Source: Agromyces flavus (lineage in GTDB: Bacteria > Actinomycetota > Actinomycetes > Actinomycetales > Microbacteriaceae). From it: 64,000 bases of DNA. The stretch is taken from positions 3,348,001-3,412,000 of the forward strand of contig NZ_LT629755.1 of assembly GCF_900104685.1 (NCBI RefSeq), read 5' to 3'. Position 1 is the first letter of the stretch; each line of letters opens with the position of its first letter. Shown here one piece after another: positions 1 through 10,395 of the stretch. Both the position numbers and the translations under genes were made by a program. The notes below the pieces were generated by a model. It worked only from the letters and a program-made list of their open reading frames with translations, had not been told where the DNA came from and did no database searches.

Positions 1-339
1 CAGCGTGATGGCGAAGTCGTACGTCGCGTCGTCGAGGCCGGCCGCGGCCTCGTCCGATGAGACGCGATGCCAGTCGAAGGCGGCGTCCTCCACGAGCTGG
101 TCGGCGACCTCGTCGCCGATGTTCCGGGCGGCCTCGCCGTCGGCGGCGATCGCGCCCTCGTCCTCGACCACGAGGGCGACGGGCACGTCGGGGAACCTGG
201 CGTACGGATCCTGGTTCGCCCACAGGTACAACCCGCCGTAGAGCACGGGCACGGCCAGGAGTGCGAGCAGGGCGAGCACCGACATCCGCGTCGAGGTCAG
301 GCGGCGCAGCTCGGCGGCGATCGTCTGCGGCAGCTTCAC
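1..339 (-). CDS. YhgE/Pip-family membrane protein (N-terminal part, runs off the window)
   Basis: The first 113 residues are visible; the rest lies beyond position 1. The GTG start overlaps the stop of the upstream gene by four bases (GTGA), the same coupling used between the two genes before it. A short basic N-terminus leads into one hydrophobic segment (about residues 19-38) ending in LYGGLYLWANQDPY, followed by an extracytoplasmic region with VPVALVVEDEGA and TYDFAITL, all typical of YhgE/Pip (phage infection protein) proteins. Family members are large membrane proteins with termini resembling ABC-2 permeases; some are phage receptors and some are linked to secretion. The place in a TetR operon behind an ABC-like protein suggests a regulated exporter, which is inference. 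Confidence 0.85.
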   Translation of the reverse strand, partial: MKLPQTIAAELRRLTSTRMSVLALLALLAVPVLYGGLYLWANQDPYARFPDVPVALVVEDEGAIAADGEAARNIGDEVADQLVEDAAFDWHRVSSDEAAAGLDDATYDFAITL

Positions 340-1004
340 GCGAGGCCCCCTGCCGCGAGCGCGGACTCGTCGTCCTCGTCCGCGAGGTCGGCGCCGTGCA
401 GCCGGTCGAGCAGGTCGGATGCGGCGATGGCCGCGGCCGAGGCGTCGCCGGCGATCACGAGCACCGCGACGCCGCGGTCGGCCAGTCGCTGCGCCATCCG
501 CCACCACTCGTCGGGCGGTCCGCCATGGCGGTCGGGCGAGACGATGACGAGGCCCTCGACTCCGTCGCGCAGCAGCGCGAGCTCCGTGAGCATCCGCAGG
601 CGCGGTTCGGGGTCGACGTTCGCGATGGGCGTGCGCGCGAGGTTCGCGAGCCCGAACTGGTCGAGCCGGCGGGCCACCGACACGGGATTCGACGGGACGC
701 CGGCGAACATGAGCTCCTCGGCCGCGACGCCCGCGACCGTCACGTTCGGCGCCGGATCGGAGACGTCGGGCGCGTCGACGAGCGCGACGCGGCGGCGGAG
801 TCCCGCGGCATCCGTTCGACCGTCGATCTCGACGGCGCCGGCGTCGGGTCGCATCCGGCCCGACGCGAGCAGGCCGAGCACGGTCGGCCGCTGCTGGGTC
901 TCGGCGGTCGCGAGCGTCGCGCGGCCCGATTCGAACGCGATGGTGGTGGCGGGCAGGGCGCGGCCCCGGCGTCCTTTCGAGACGCCGTGGAGTTCGATCC
1001 TCAT
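336..1004 (-). CDS. Degenerate ABC-transporter ATPase-like protein
   Basis: A 222-residue protein with the outline of an ABC ATP-binding domain: MRIELHGVSKG at the start, then a segment ending in GAVEIDG as seen after Walker A in ABC ATPases. The nucleotide-binding motifs are missing. Where GxxGxGKST should stand the protein has AETQQRPTVLG, and the Walker B/D-loop region reads LVIVSPDRHGG in place of an LLDEP-type motif. It is therefore probably a non-hydrolysing pseudo-ATPase, or works by another mechanism. The ATG start overlaps the TetR stop (ATGA), and its own stop overlaps the start of the YhgE/Pip gene, so all three should be translated together. It may be a subunit or regulator of the YhgE-like protein. 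Confidence 0.75.
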   Translation of the reverse strand: MRIELHGVSKGRRGRALPATTIAFESGRATLATAETQQRPTVLGLLASGRMRPDAGAVEIDGRTDAAGLRRRVALVDAPDVSDPAPNVTVAGVAAEELMFAGVPSNPVSVARRLDQFGLANLARTPIANVDPEPRLRMLTELALLRDGVEGLVIVSPDRHGGPPDEWWRMAQRLADRGVAVLVIAGDASAAAIAASDLLDRLHGADLADEDDESALAAGGLA

Positions 1005-1639
1005 GGTTCCTCGACGAGTTCCGGGGTGGTGGCGATGAGCCGGTCGGCCTCGCGCCAGGACAGGCCTGCCGTGCCGAGCACGGCGAGCATGACGAGCCGG
1101 CGACCCTCGGCGTCGGGCAGGTCGTGGCGCGCGGCCTCGGCGAGCACGCTGAGCGCCGATTCCTCGATCAGGCGTGCGAGCACGGGCGGGCGGATGTCGC
1201 CGCGCACCGTTCCATCGGCGACGCCGCGCGCGACGAACTCGGCGAGCCGATCGCGCACGGGGGCGAGGGCCTGGGCGGCGCGCTCGACGTACGGCTGCCG
1301 CAGCGCCACCTGCGCGAGGAGGCGCACGTGCTCGATCGCATCCCACAGGCGCGCACCGAGCAGCGCGATCGCGGCGGGCGCGTCGGCGTGGTCGGTCGCG
1401 CTCGCGGTCGCGACGAGGCGATGCGCGCCGCGTTGGATGAGCGCGACGATGAGCTCGTCGCGGTTGGCGAAGTGGCCGTAGAGCGCGCGGCGGCTGAGGC
1501 CCGCGTCGGCGGCGATGGTCTCGAGCGAGGCATCGGGCGATGCGGCGAGCGCGGTGACGGCGGCGGTGAGCAGGGATTCGCGGTTCTCCGCCGCGTCCCG
1601 ACGTCGAGCGCGACGGCCCGCGTCGGCGACGGACGGCAT
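1001..1639 (-). CDS. TetR-family transcriptional repressor
   Basis: A 212-residue regulator. The N-terminal helix-turn-helix (about residues 20-65) contains LETIAADAGLSRRALYGHFANRDEL, split here as LETIAADAGLSRR followed by ALYGHFANRDEL, a standard TetR signature. The C-terminal ligand-binding part is all helical and does not reveal its ligand. It is the first gene of an operon with the ABC-like and YhgE/Pip genes. The ATG lies six bases after TAGGAT, so the mRNA is probably leaderless. A near-perfect inverted repeat just upstream covers the promoter, which suggests autorepression. Confidence 0.9.
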   Translation of the reverse strand: MPSVADAGRRARRRDAAENRESLLTAAVTALAASPDASLETIAADAGLSRRALYGHFANRDELIVALIQRGAHRLVATASATDHADAPAAIALLGARLWDAIEHVRLLAQVALRQPYVERAAQALAPVRDRLAEFVARGVADGTVRGDIRPPVLARLIEESALSVLAEAARHDLPDAEGRRLVMLAVLGTAGLSWREADRLIATTPELVEEP

Positions 1640-1645
1640 GCGATG

Positions 1646-1680
1646 ATCCTACGCGGAAATTGCACAGCGGTGTGCAAGTT
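1646..1680 (-). promoter_or_regulatory. Promoter and probable operator of the TetR-ABC-YhgE operon
   Basis: On the minus strand TAGGAT (1651-1646) is six bases before the ATG at 1639. Directly upstream, 1660-1677 reads TTGCACAGCGGTGTGCAA, a perfect 7-bp inverted repeat with a 4-bp centre. With one mismatch per side the symmetry extends to 1657-1680. The repeat covers the spacer and the -35 region, where a TetR dimer would block transcription of its own operon. Confidence 0.75.
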
Positions 1681-1745
1681 CGCACGAACGCGCAGCCGAC
1701 TCCCAGCGAGGCTCGTGACGCAGGGCCGCGGGGGCGGCGGGGCCG

Positions 1746-3221
1746 CTACTGCAGCGCCGACGTCAGGCGCGCGATCCCGTCGAGGAACGTCGCGCTCGCG
1801 GGTTCGCGGTCCCACTCCTCGAGCGTGAGCTCTCGGCCGAGCTCGCGGTACTTCGCCTCGACCTCGCGCATGTCGGCCACGAACGACGCGCCGCGGACGA
1901 GCAGGGTGACCTCGAAGTTCAGGGCGAAGGATCGGATGTCCATGTTGCTCGATCCGATGACCGCGACGTCGTCGTCGATCGAGAGGTGCTTCGAGTGCAG
2001 GATGTACGGGCCCGGGTAGAGCCAGATGCGCACTCCAGCCTGGAGCAGCGCCCGGTAGTACGAGCGCTGCGCATGCCAGACGCCGCCCTGGTCGCCGATC
2101 TCCGAGACGAAGAGCTGGACGTCGAGTCCGCGCAGCTTCGCCGACGTGATCGCGTAGACCATCGCCTCATCGGGCACGAAGTACGGGCTCGTGATGATCA
2201 CCTGCTCCTGTGCCGAGTTCACGAGGGTGAGGAACTGCCTGAGGTTGTTCTCGATCTCGAACGCAGGTCCGCTCGGGACCACCTGGCAGTCGAGTGCGTC
2301 GAGCGACGTGTCGACCGCGATCGCGGTCGCCGGCGTGTTCCACTCCTCTCCGAGCACCTCGCCCGTCTCGGCGTACCAGTCCGAACGGAAGACGGCGTTC
2401 AGCTCGGCGACCGCGGGGCCCGTGACGCGCGCGACGAGCTCCTGCCACATCAGCCCCCGCTTGACGTTCTTCGGCGAGTCGTAGGTGCGGTCGATGAGGT
2501 TCTGCGATCCCATGTGGCCGACCAGGCCGTCGACCACCACGATCTTGCGGTGATTGCGCAGGTCGGGTCGCTGCCACTCGCCCTTCAGCGGGCGCACCGG
2601 CAGCAGGTAGTGCCACTCGACCCCGATGCGGTCGAGCTCCGCGATCGTGGCCTTGTGCAGCGGGACCTTCGCGGACGCGATGTGGTCCATGAGCAGCCGC
2701 ACCTTGACCCCGCGTCGCACGGCGGCCTCCATCGCCGCGAAGAACCCGCGCGTCGTGTCGTCGAACGCGACGATGAAGAACTCGACATGCACGAAGCGCG
2801 TCGCGGTCGCGACATCTGCCGCCATCGCGTCGATCGAGCCCTGGTAGTCGTCGATCAGGGTCGCGCGGTTGCCCGACGTGACGGGGAGTCCGGTGAGTCG
2901 CGTGTTCTGGGCGACGGCGGACGCGAACCAGGCCGGCCAGGCTTCGTGGTCGGTCACGAGGTCGAGGCCCTCGGCCCGCTCGGCGATCATCCGGTCGGCC
3001 TCCTCCTGTCGCGCCGTCCGCTGCTTCGGGAGCCGGATGTTGCCGATCAGCAGGTACAGCAGGATGCCGACGAACGGGATCAGGAAGATGGCGAGCAGCC
3101 ACGCCATCGCGGCGGTGGGCTTGCGCTCGCGGGGGATCACGATGAGCGCGATGATGCGGATGATCCAGTCGACGAGGATGAGGATGCCGCCGATGACGGC
3201 GGCCCATTCGCCGCCGCTCAC
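1746..3221 (-). CDS. cls: Cardiolipin synthase (phospholipase D superfamily)
   Basis: A 491-residue membrane enzyme that joins two phosphatidylglycerols (or PG and CDP-diacylglycerol) to make cardiolipin. The N-terminus has two transmembrane segments (PLDc_N region with DWIIRIIALIVIP and AMAWLLAIFLIPFVG). Two HKD motifs follow: HRKIVVVD near residue 224 and HSKHLSID near residue 409, each followed by GSxN (GSQN and GSSN). The GTG at 3221 is chosen because MSGGEWAAVIGG matches where relatives begin and a GGAG lies about 8 bases upstream. An in-frame ATG at 3329 is rejected because it sits inside a hairpin. A 13-codon ORF ends on this start (see 3218-3259). Confidence 0.92.
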   Translation of the reverse strand: MSGGEWAAVIGGILILVDWIIRIIALIVIPRERKPTAAMAWLLAIFLIPFVGILLYLLIGNIRLPKQRTARQEEADRMIAERAEGLDLVTDHEAWPAWFASAVAQNTRLTGLPVTSGNRATLIDDYQGSIDAMAADVATATRFVHVEFFIVAFDDTTRGFFAAMEAAVRRGVKVRLLMDHIASAKVPLHKATIAELDRIGVEWHYLLPVRPLKGEWQRPDLRNHRKIVVVDGLVGHMGSQNLIDRTYDSPKNVKRGLMWQELVARVTGPAVAELNAVFRSDWYAETGEVLGEEWNTPATAIAVDTSLDALDCQVVPSGPAFEIENNLRQFLTLVNSAQEQVIITSPYFVPDEAMVYAITSAKLRGLDVQLFVSEIGDQGGVWHAQRSYYRALLQAGVRIWLYPGPYILHSKHLSIDDDVAVIGSSNMDIRSFALNFEVTLLVRGASFVADMREVEAKYRELGRELTLEEWDREPASATFLDGIARLTSALQ

Positions 3222-3259
3222 GGGCGGGCTCCGGCTCGGGCGCACAGGTGCTCGTTCAT
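3218..3259 (-). CDS. Possible 13-residue leader peptide coupled to cls
   Basis: The short reading frame MNEHLCARAGARP is preceded by a good ribosome site (GGGAGGGG, four bases before the ATG). It ends in TGA overlapping the GTG start of cls as GTGA. It is in a different frame from cls. Such an arrangement could set cls translation by coupling. There is no evidence of conservation, so it may be chance. Confidence 0.3.
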   Translation of the reverse strand: MNEHLCARAGARP

Positions 3260-3305
3260 CGCCCCTCCCGAGGGTCTGGGAACCGCCGCCGCGGAGTGGA
3301 CGCGT

Positions 3306-3336
3306 GCGGCCGATGCCCGAGTATGGCATCGGCCGC
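3306..3336 (-). terminator. Strong stem-loop downstream of argG
   Basis: A perfect 12-bp inverted repeat, GCGGCCGATGCC (3306-3317) and GGCATCGGCCGC (3325-3336), encloses the 7-base loop CGAGTAT. It lies about 110 bases past the argG stop and before cls in the same direction. No clear U-tract follows, which is common for actinobacterial terminators. Confidence 0.65.
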
Positions 3337-3350
3337 GACGCCGCCTCAGG

Positions 3351-5219
<1,869 letters not shown>

Positions 5220-5220
<1 letters not shown>

Positions 5221-5717
5221 CAGATGACCTCTTCGAGGTCGCTGCGCATGGCGGCCGCCTGATGCAGGAGGGCACGCAGCACCACCACGACGAGCACGAC
5301 CACGCCGCCGATGAGCACGAGCCCGGTGAGCACCACGCCATTGCCGGGATCGCGCAGCTCGGGCGTCGTGAGGAAGACGGTCATCAGCCAGGCGGCCACG
5401 CCGAAGAGCATGACCCACGCAGCCACGATGGTCCAGGTCATGACGTCGACCCAGGCGAACGACTTCGCGCTGAAGATGCGGTCGGCGCGGATCAGCGAGA
5501 GCAGGCGCCAGATGCACACGAGCACCACCTGCACGCAGAGCACCTCGAGGATCGAGAACGCGAGCAGGATCCACGGCACAGGCCCGAGTTCGGGTGCTTC
5601 ACGTGCCTGTTGCATGAACTCGCCGGGCAGGCTCATCACCTGCGCGACGACCAGTCCGGCGAACACGAGGACGATGAGGATCCGGAGTGGCACGATCACT
5701 CGGTTCAGGGAAGTCAT
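5220..5717 (-). CDS. DUF2975 membrane protein
   Basis: A 165-residue integral membrane protein with four predicted hydrophobic segments (roughly residues 10-28, 48-70, 90-113 and 125-148). The loop RIFSAKSFAWVD between segments two and three matches the DUF2975 family hallmark RxGxxFS. The role is unknown. It is first in a two-gene operon with an HTH regulator. The ATG directly follows a promoter with a TTGACA -35 and GATATT -10 only six bases away, so the mRNA should have no leader. Confidence 0.82.
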
Positions 5718-5723
5718 GCGTCG

Positions 5724-5752
5724 AATATCGCGCAGTATCTATCGATTGTCAA
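5724..5752 (-). promoter_or_regulatory. Promoter of the DUF2975-XRE operon, with inverted repeat
   Basis: Read on the minus strand, TTGACA (5752-5747) is followed after 17 bases by GATATT (5729-5724), six bases before the ATG at 5717. This is the best -35/-10 pair in the window. The -35 lies inside GATTGTCAATC (5744-5754), a 5-bp inverted repeat around one base, a possible site for the operon's own XRE protein. Confidence 0.7.
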
Positions 5753-5966
5753 TCATTAGCGATCGAGAAGCGGATGCTGCACCACAGCGCCAAATCGCAG
5801 CGGGAAGTTCTCCACAGCCCCTCCCGCCGTGACTCGGGCGTCAGTAGACTCGCGCGAACCGGCCACCCGCGGCACGACCTGCCGCCTCGTCGCATCCACT
5901 GGACGGACCGGCCCGCCGCCGACCGTTTCGATCGGCGGCACTCCATGCACATCGAACGGAGACAGG

Positions 5967-7424
5967 ATGAGGAACACCAAGGTGATCGGCGCGGCGTCAG
6001 CCGTCGCCCTCGCCATCGGACTGGTGGGGACGGCGGTCGCAGCACCGGCCGTCGCCGTCGGACCGGAGTCCACGTACCTCGTGCTCGCGCCGCAGGGCGC
6101 GACCACGAAGGCCGCCGCCGAGCGCGTCGCCGCCGCCGGCGGCACGGTCGTGGCGGCGTACGACCAGATCGGCGTGCTCGTCGCGCGCTCGACGAACACC
6201 GCCTTCGACACCGCCGTCGTCGGCCGTGGCGTCGAGTCGGTCGCCTCGACCGACGGCCTCGGCACCACGCTCATCGACGACGACGAGTCCGTGACCGTCG
6301 ACTCGGCGACCGTCGAGGCCGCCGGCGACCCCACGGGCGAGCCGCTCTGGAGCCAGCAGTGGGACATGACGCAGATCGACGTTGCCCAGGCGCACGCGGT
6401 GACGACGGGTGACTCGTCGGTCGTCGTCGGCGTGCTCGACTCGGGCATCTCCTCGACGCACCCCGACCTCGCCTCGCAGATCGCGTTCGACCAGAGCGCG
6501 TCGTGCCTCGGGGGCGTCGTCGACACGAGCGTCGCGGCGTGGAACCCGACGACCTCCGACCACGGCACGCACGTCGCCGGCACGATCGCCGCGGCGATCA
6601 ACGGCGTCGGCATCGCCGGCGTCGCGCCTGGCGTGAAGGTCGCGTCGGTCAAGGTCGTCAACGATGACGGCTTCATCTACCCCGAGGCCGCGATCTGCGG
6701 ATACCTCTGGGCCGCCGACCACGGCATGCCGGTGACCAACAACAGCTACTTCATCGACCCGTGGGAGTTCAACTGCATCAACGACCCGCGCCAGCGTCCC
6801 GTCTGGCAGGCCGTGCAGCGCGCGCTGAGCTACTCGCAGTCGAAGGGCACGCTCACCGTGGCGTCGGCGGGCAACAGCAACGTCGACCTGCAGCACAAGT
6901 TCACCGACTCGAGCAGCCCCAACGACGGCAGCTACCCGGTCGAGGACCGCACCATCACCGGTGCGTGCCGCGACCTGCCGGCTGAGGCGCCGGGCGTCGT
7001 GACGGTCTCGGCCGTCGGCCCGACCGAGCAGAAGAGCTACTACTCGTCGTACGGCCAGGGCGTCGTCGACGTCACGGCCCCCGGCGGTGACACGCGCTTC
7101 CGCACGGGTGGGGTGTCGTCCACGCTGACCGACGGGATCCTGTCCACCACCTGGAGCCTGGCGAACGGAAACGGGTGGGGCTACAAGCAGGGCACGTCGA
7201 TGGCCGGCCCGCACGCGGCCGGTGTCGCGGCGCTCGCGATCTCGGCGCACCCCGGCATGAACCCGGGCCAGCTGGCATCGTTCCTCGAGCGCACGGCCAC
7301 GGCGCTCGACTGCCCCGAGGGTGTGTACGAGCCGCGTCCCGGCTTCCCGGCGACCTGCACGGGCGGTGAGCGCAACTCGTTCTACGGTGCGGGGAACGTG
7401 AACGCGTTCAACGTGGTGCAGTAG
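5967..7424 (+). CDS. Secreted subtilisin-like serine protease (S8 family)
   Basis: A 485-residue exported protease. The ATG at 5967 has a GGAG ribosome site and begins a clear signal peptide (MRNTKVIGAASAVALAIG, cleavage after AVA/APAVA around residue 30). A pro-region of about 110 residues precedes the catalytic domain. The triad is Asp158 (VVVGVLDSGIS), His199 (DHGTHVAGTIAA) and Ser411 (GTSMAGPHAAG), with the oxyanion Asn in VTNNSYF. Cysteines in the catalytic part suggest disulphides outside the cell. It has no C-terminal anchor, so it is probably released. Upstream in-frame codons back to 5829 lack a signal-peptide context and are rejected. Confidence 0.93.
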   Translation: MRNTKVIGAASAVALAIGLVGTAVAAPAVAVGPESTYLVLAPQGATTKAAAERVAAAGGTVVAAYDQIGVLVARSTNTAFDTAVVGRGVESVASTDGLGTTLIDDDESVTVDSATVEAAGDPTGEPLWSQQWDMTQIDVAQAHAVTTGDSSVVVGVLDSGISSTHPDLASQIAFDQSASCLGGVVDTSVAAWNPTTSDHGTHVAGTIAAAINGVGIAGVAPGVKVASVKVVNDDGFIYPEAAICGYLWAADHGMPVTNNSYFIDPWEFNCINDPRQRPVWQAVQRALSYSQSKGTLTVASAGNSNVDLQHKFTDSSSPNDGSYPVEDRTITGACRDLPAEAPGVVTVSAVGPTEQKSYYSSYGQGVVDVTAPGGDTRFRTGGVSSTLTDGILSTTWSLANGNGWGYKQGTSMAGPHAAGVAALAISAHPGMNPGQLASFLERTATALDCPEGVYEPRPGFPATCTGGERNSFYGAGNVNAFNVVQ

Positions 7425-7439
7425 TCCGCTGATCCGCAC

Positions 7440-7471
7440 GAGGGGTCGGGCCCGCCAGGGTCCGGCCCCTC
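7440..7471 (+). terminator. Terminator after the S8 protease
   Basis: Arms 7440-7453 (GAGGGGTCGGGCCC) and 7458-7471 (GGGTCCGGCCCCTC) pair over 14 bp, with two G-U pairs when transcribed in the plus direction, around the loop GCCA. The hairpin begins 16 bases after the stop codon. Confidence 0.75.
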
Positions 7472-7492
7472 TCGCGTGCGCGGGGCGACCGA

Positions 7493-7561
7493 TTCAGGAA
7501 GTCGGAGGCTCCTCAGGACGCGATCGCCGATCCGATCCTGAGCAGCCTCCGTCGTCCTGAA
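7493..7561. repeat. 26-bp imperfect inverted repeat
   Basis: Left arm 7493-7518 (TTCAGGAAGTC then GGAGGCTCCTCAGGA) matches the reverse complement of 7536-7561 at 23 of 26 positions, around a 17-base spacer. It follows the protease terminator and precedes the epimerase gene. It could be a second terminator, a transcribed structured RNA or the remnant of a small mobile repeat. Confidence 0.6.
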
Positions 7562-7600
7562 ACGAGACGACGGGCGGATGGCCCGGCGTAGGCTCGCGGC

Positions 7601-8455
7601 ATGGGCGCCGACGCTCCGCACCCTCCCGCCCCGTCGCGGCGGCACGGTTACACGGCCGAACAGGTCCGCGCGGCCGAGGCGCCATTGCTCGCCGCGGGCG
7701 AGCCGCTCATGCAGCGGGCCGCGGCCGCGCTCGCCGACGAGATCGCACGGCTCCTCAGTCTGCCGCCGAGCGGTTCCGTTCGACGCGAGTCCGCCCCGAT
7801 GCCCGGCGACCTTCGCACCGAACGCAAGCCGTCGCGCGCGGGCGGCGTGACTGCTGCCGATGGGACGGATGGCGCGGGCCGCCCGCTCGTCATCGTCCTC
7901 GCCGGTTCCGGCGACAACGGCGGCGACGCCCTCTTCGCGGGGGCGCACCTCGCCGAGCGGGGTGCCGACGTGCGGATCGTGGCCGTCGGCAGTCGGCTCC
8001 ACGACGCCGGTGCGTCCGCGGCCCAACGGGCGGGCGCAACCGACCTCGACTCCGACGACGACCCGGCGGGATTCGCGGCGGCGATCGACGACGCCGACGT
8101 GATCGTCGACGGCATCCTCGGCATCGGCGCGGCCGCGAGCCCCGCGCTGCGCGGTCACGCGCGCGAGGTGGTGGGGCGCGTGCTGGAGCGACTCGCGGAA
8201 CGCGGGCACGCCGAGCGGGCGCCGGGCACGCGGCATCCGCTCGTCGTCGCCGTCGACCTGCCGAGCGGCATCTCACCCGACGACGGAACGGTGCCGGACC
8301 CGACTCTCCTGCCCGCCGACGTGACCGTGACGATGGGGGCCGTGAAGGCGGGACTGCTGCTGCCGCCGGCGTCCCGGCTCGCCGGGCGCGTCGTGCTCGT
8401 CGACCTCGGCCTGGGCCCGGCGCTCGCCGGGGTCGACCCCGTCGTCACGGTCTGA
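7601..8455 (+). CDS. nnrE: NAD(P)H-hydrate epimerase (YjeF_N domain only)
   Basis: A 284-residue protein that interconverts R and S forms of hydrated NAD(P)H for repair. The Rossmann-like YjeF_N core shows AGSGDNGGDALFAGAHLAERG, split here as AGSGDNGGDAL and FAGAHLAERG, then DGILGIGA, VAVDLPSGI and TMGAVKAGLLLPP. Between the first helix and the core is an unusual insertion of about 35 low-complexity residues (near 55-90). The C-terminal ADP-dependent dehydratase (NnrD) domain found in many fused homologues is absent, so the kinase-like partner must be elsewhere. The ATG lies six bases after TAGGCT, suggesting a leaderless message. Confidence 0.85.
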   Translation: MGADAPHPPAPSRRHGYTAEQVRAAEAPLLAAGEPLMQRAAAALADEIARLLSLPPSGSVRRESAPMPGDLRTERKPSRAGGVTAADGTDGAGRPLVIVLAGSGDNGGDALFAGAHLAERGADVRIVAVGSRLHDAGASAAQRAGATDLDSDDDPAGFAAAIDDADVIVDGILGIGAAASPALRGHAREVVGRVLERLAERGHAERAPGTRHPLVVAVDLPSGISPDDGTVPDPTLLPADVTVTMGAVKAGLLLPPASRLAGRVVLVDLGLGPALAGVDPVVTV

Positions 8456-8497
8456 CCCGCGCCCGGGCCGCGGAAAGGCCATGCGATACGGTTGAGT

Positions 8498-9040
8498 GTG
8501 ACTCAGGACCAGACCCCCGACGCGGCCGAGGCGGTGCTCGCCGACGAACCCGAGGTCCGGCAGGCGCTCTCGGAGGCCGATCGCGGCCATGTCGCCGGAG
8601 TCGTCGCAGAGCACGCGTCATCGCCGCTCGCCTGGGTCGCACTGGCCGACGTCGCCGACTCCGAGAGTCGCGTGCTCGACGCGCTCGCCTACGCCGTCGT
8701 GGCCGTCGACCTCGCGCGCGAGCAGCTCGCGGCGTCGGGCTGGTCGCCGGGCGAGCGGGTGCCGTGGGCCGAGGAAGCCAACCGCGCCTACCTCCGCGCC
8801 CTCGACGCCGAGCGCCGCGCCGCCGAGCGGCTCGGCCTGCACGACCGCGCCGAGCGTGCGGCCGCCGACCTCGCCGCCGCCGATCCCGAGGCCCCCGCGC
8901 GCATCGCCTCCGAGTTCACGCCCACCCAGCTCATCCCCGTCATCACGGAGCCCCTGCCGCCGCACCCCGCGTCGACTGACGCACCCGCCGGCGACCCGTC
9001 CGACGAATCCGCCGCGCCGGGTGCGGCACGAGAGGACTGA
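8498..9040 (+). CDS. DUF3151 protein upstream of purA
   Basis: A protein of about 180 residues of unknown function. The segment [20 protein letters not shown] followed by [14 protein letters not shown] is characteristic of DUF3151, an actinobacterial family often found beside purA. The last ~35 residues are disordered and Pro/Ala/Asp-rich. The GTG at 8498 is preferred because TACGGT ends five bases before it, which fits a leaderless start; an in-frame TTG lies two codons upstream. The stop is one base from the purA ATG, so the two genes are probably co-transcribed. Confidence 0.8.
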   Translation: MTQDQTPDAAEAVLADEPEVRQALSEADRGHVAGVVAEHASSPLAWVALADVADSESRVLDALAYAVVAVDLAREQLAASGWSPGERVPWAEEANRAYLRALDAERRAAERLGLHDRAERAAADLAAADPEAPARIASEFTPTQLIPVITEPLPPHPASTDAPAGDPSDESAAPGAARED

Positions 9041-9041
9041 C

Positions 9042-10328
9042 ATGCCCGCGGTCGTGCTGATCGGAGCGCAGTGGGGCGACGAGGGCAAGGGCAAGGCGAC
9101 CGACCTGCTCTCCTCGCGCCTCGACTACGTCGTGAAGTTCAACGGCGGCAACAACGCGGGGCACACCGTCGTCGTCGGCGACGAGAAGTACGCGCTGCAC
9201 CTGCTGCCGTCGGGCATCCTCACCCCGGGGGTCACGCCGGTCATCGCGAACGGCGTGGTGGTCGACATCGAGGTGCTGTTCGAGGAGATCGAAGGCCTCG
9301 AATCGCGCGGCGTCGACACGTCGAAGCTGCGCATCTCGGCGAACGCGCACGTCATCACGCAGTACCACCGCACGCTCGACAAGGTCACCGAGCGCTTCCT
9401 CGGCAAGCGCCAGATCGGCACGACCGGCCGCGGGATCGGCCCGACCTACGCCGACAAGATCAACCGCGTCGGCATTCGCATGCAGGACCTGTTCGACGAG
9501 AACATCCTCCGCCAGAAGGTCGAGGGTGCGCTCGACCAGAAGAACCACCTGCTGCTCAAGGTGTACAACCGTCGCGCGATCGGCGTCGACGAGGTCGTCG
9601 ACGAGCTGCTCTCGTACGTCGATCGGCTCCGCCCCATGGTCACCGACACCTCGCTCCTGCTGCATCGCGCGCTCGAGGCCGGCGAGATCGTGCTGTTCGA
9701 GGGGGGCCAGGCGACCATGCTCGACGTCGATCACGGCACCTACCCGTTCGTGACGTCGTCGAACGCGACGTCGGGCGGTGCGGTCACGGGCTCCGGCGTC
9801 GCGCCGAACCGCATCGACCGGGTCATCGGCATCGTGAAGGCCTACACGACGCGTGTCGGCTCGGGCCCGTTCCCGACCGAGCTGTTCGACGAGTGGGGCG
9901 AGTTCCTCGCCGAGCAGGGCCACGAGTACGGCACCACCACGGGCCGCCGACGCCGAACCGGATGGTACGACGCACCCATCGCGCGATACACCGCGCGCAT
10001 CAACGGCGTCACCGATTTCGTGCTCACCAAGCTCGACGTGCTCACGGGCGTCGACCGCATTCCCGTCGCGGTCGCCTACGACGTCGACGGCGTGATCATG
10101 GAGGAGGTCCCGGTCTCGCAGTCCGACTTCCACCACGCCAAGCCCGTCTACGAGGAGTTCCCCGGCTGGACCGAGGACATCTCGGGCGCACGCTCCTTCG
10201 AGGACCTCCCCGCGAACGCGCAGAGCTACGTGCGCGAGCTCGAGGCCATGTCGGGCGCCCGCTTCTCGGCGATCGGCGTCGGCCCCGGCCGCGACGAGAT
10301 CGTGCAGCTCCACGACCTGCTCGACTGA
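9042..10328 (+). CDS. purA: Adenylosuccinate synthetase
   Basis: A 428-residue cytoplasmic enzyme that joins IMP and aspartate with GTP, the first committed step to AMP. The N-terminal P-loop is [11 protein letters not shown], followed by [13 protein letters not shown] (catalytic His), [15 protein letters not shown] (IMP binding) and [11 protein letters not shown] with the aspartate-binding loop. The length is typical. The start is one base past the DUF3151 stop. A perfect 16-bp hairpin 68 bases downstream ends transcription. Confidence 0.98.
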   Translation: MPAVVLIGAQWGDEGKGKATDLLSSRLDYVVKFNGGNNAGHTVVVGDEKYALHLLPSGILTPGVTPVIANGVVVDIEVLFEEIEGLESRGVDTSKLRISANAHVITQYHRTLDKVTERFLGKRQIGTTGRGIGPTYADKINRVGIRMQDLFDENILRQKVEGALDQKNHLLLKVYNRRAIGVDEVVDELLSYVDRLRPMVTDTSLLLHRALEAGEIVLFEGGQATMLDVDHGTYPFVTSSNATSGGAVTGSGVAPNRIDRVIGIVKAYTTRVGSGPFPTELFDEWGEFLAEQGHEYGTTTGRRRRTGWYDAPIARYTARINGVTDFVLTKLDVLTGVDRIPVAVAYDVDGVIMEEVPVSQSDFHHAKPVYEEFPGWTEDISGARSFEDLPANAQSYVRELEAMSGARFSAIGVGPGRDEIVQLHDLLD

Positions 10329-10395
10329 GCCGGTCGCTTGCTCCGCGCGCGGACGTGGTGGCGGCGTCCAAGAAACCGACGCACGCGTCAGCGGA

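Noticed and set aside
3222..3329. Longer N-terminus for cardiolipin synthase from ATG 3329
   Set aside because: The extra 36 residues are not membrane-like or family-like and start inside a terminator hairpin; GTG 3221 fits relatives and a ribosome site.
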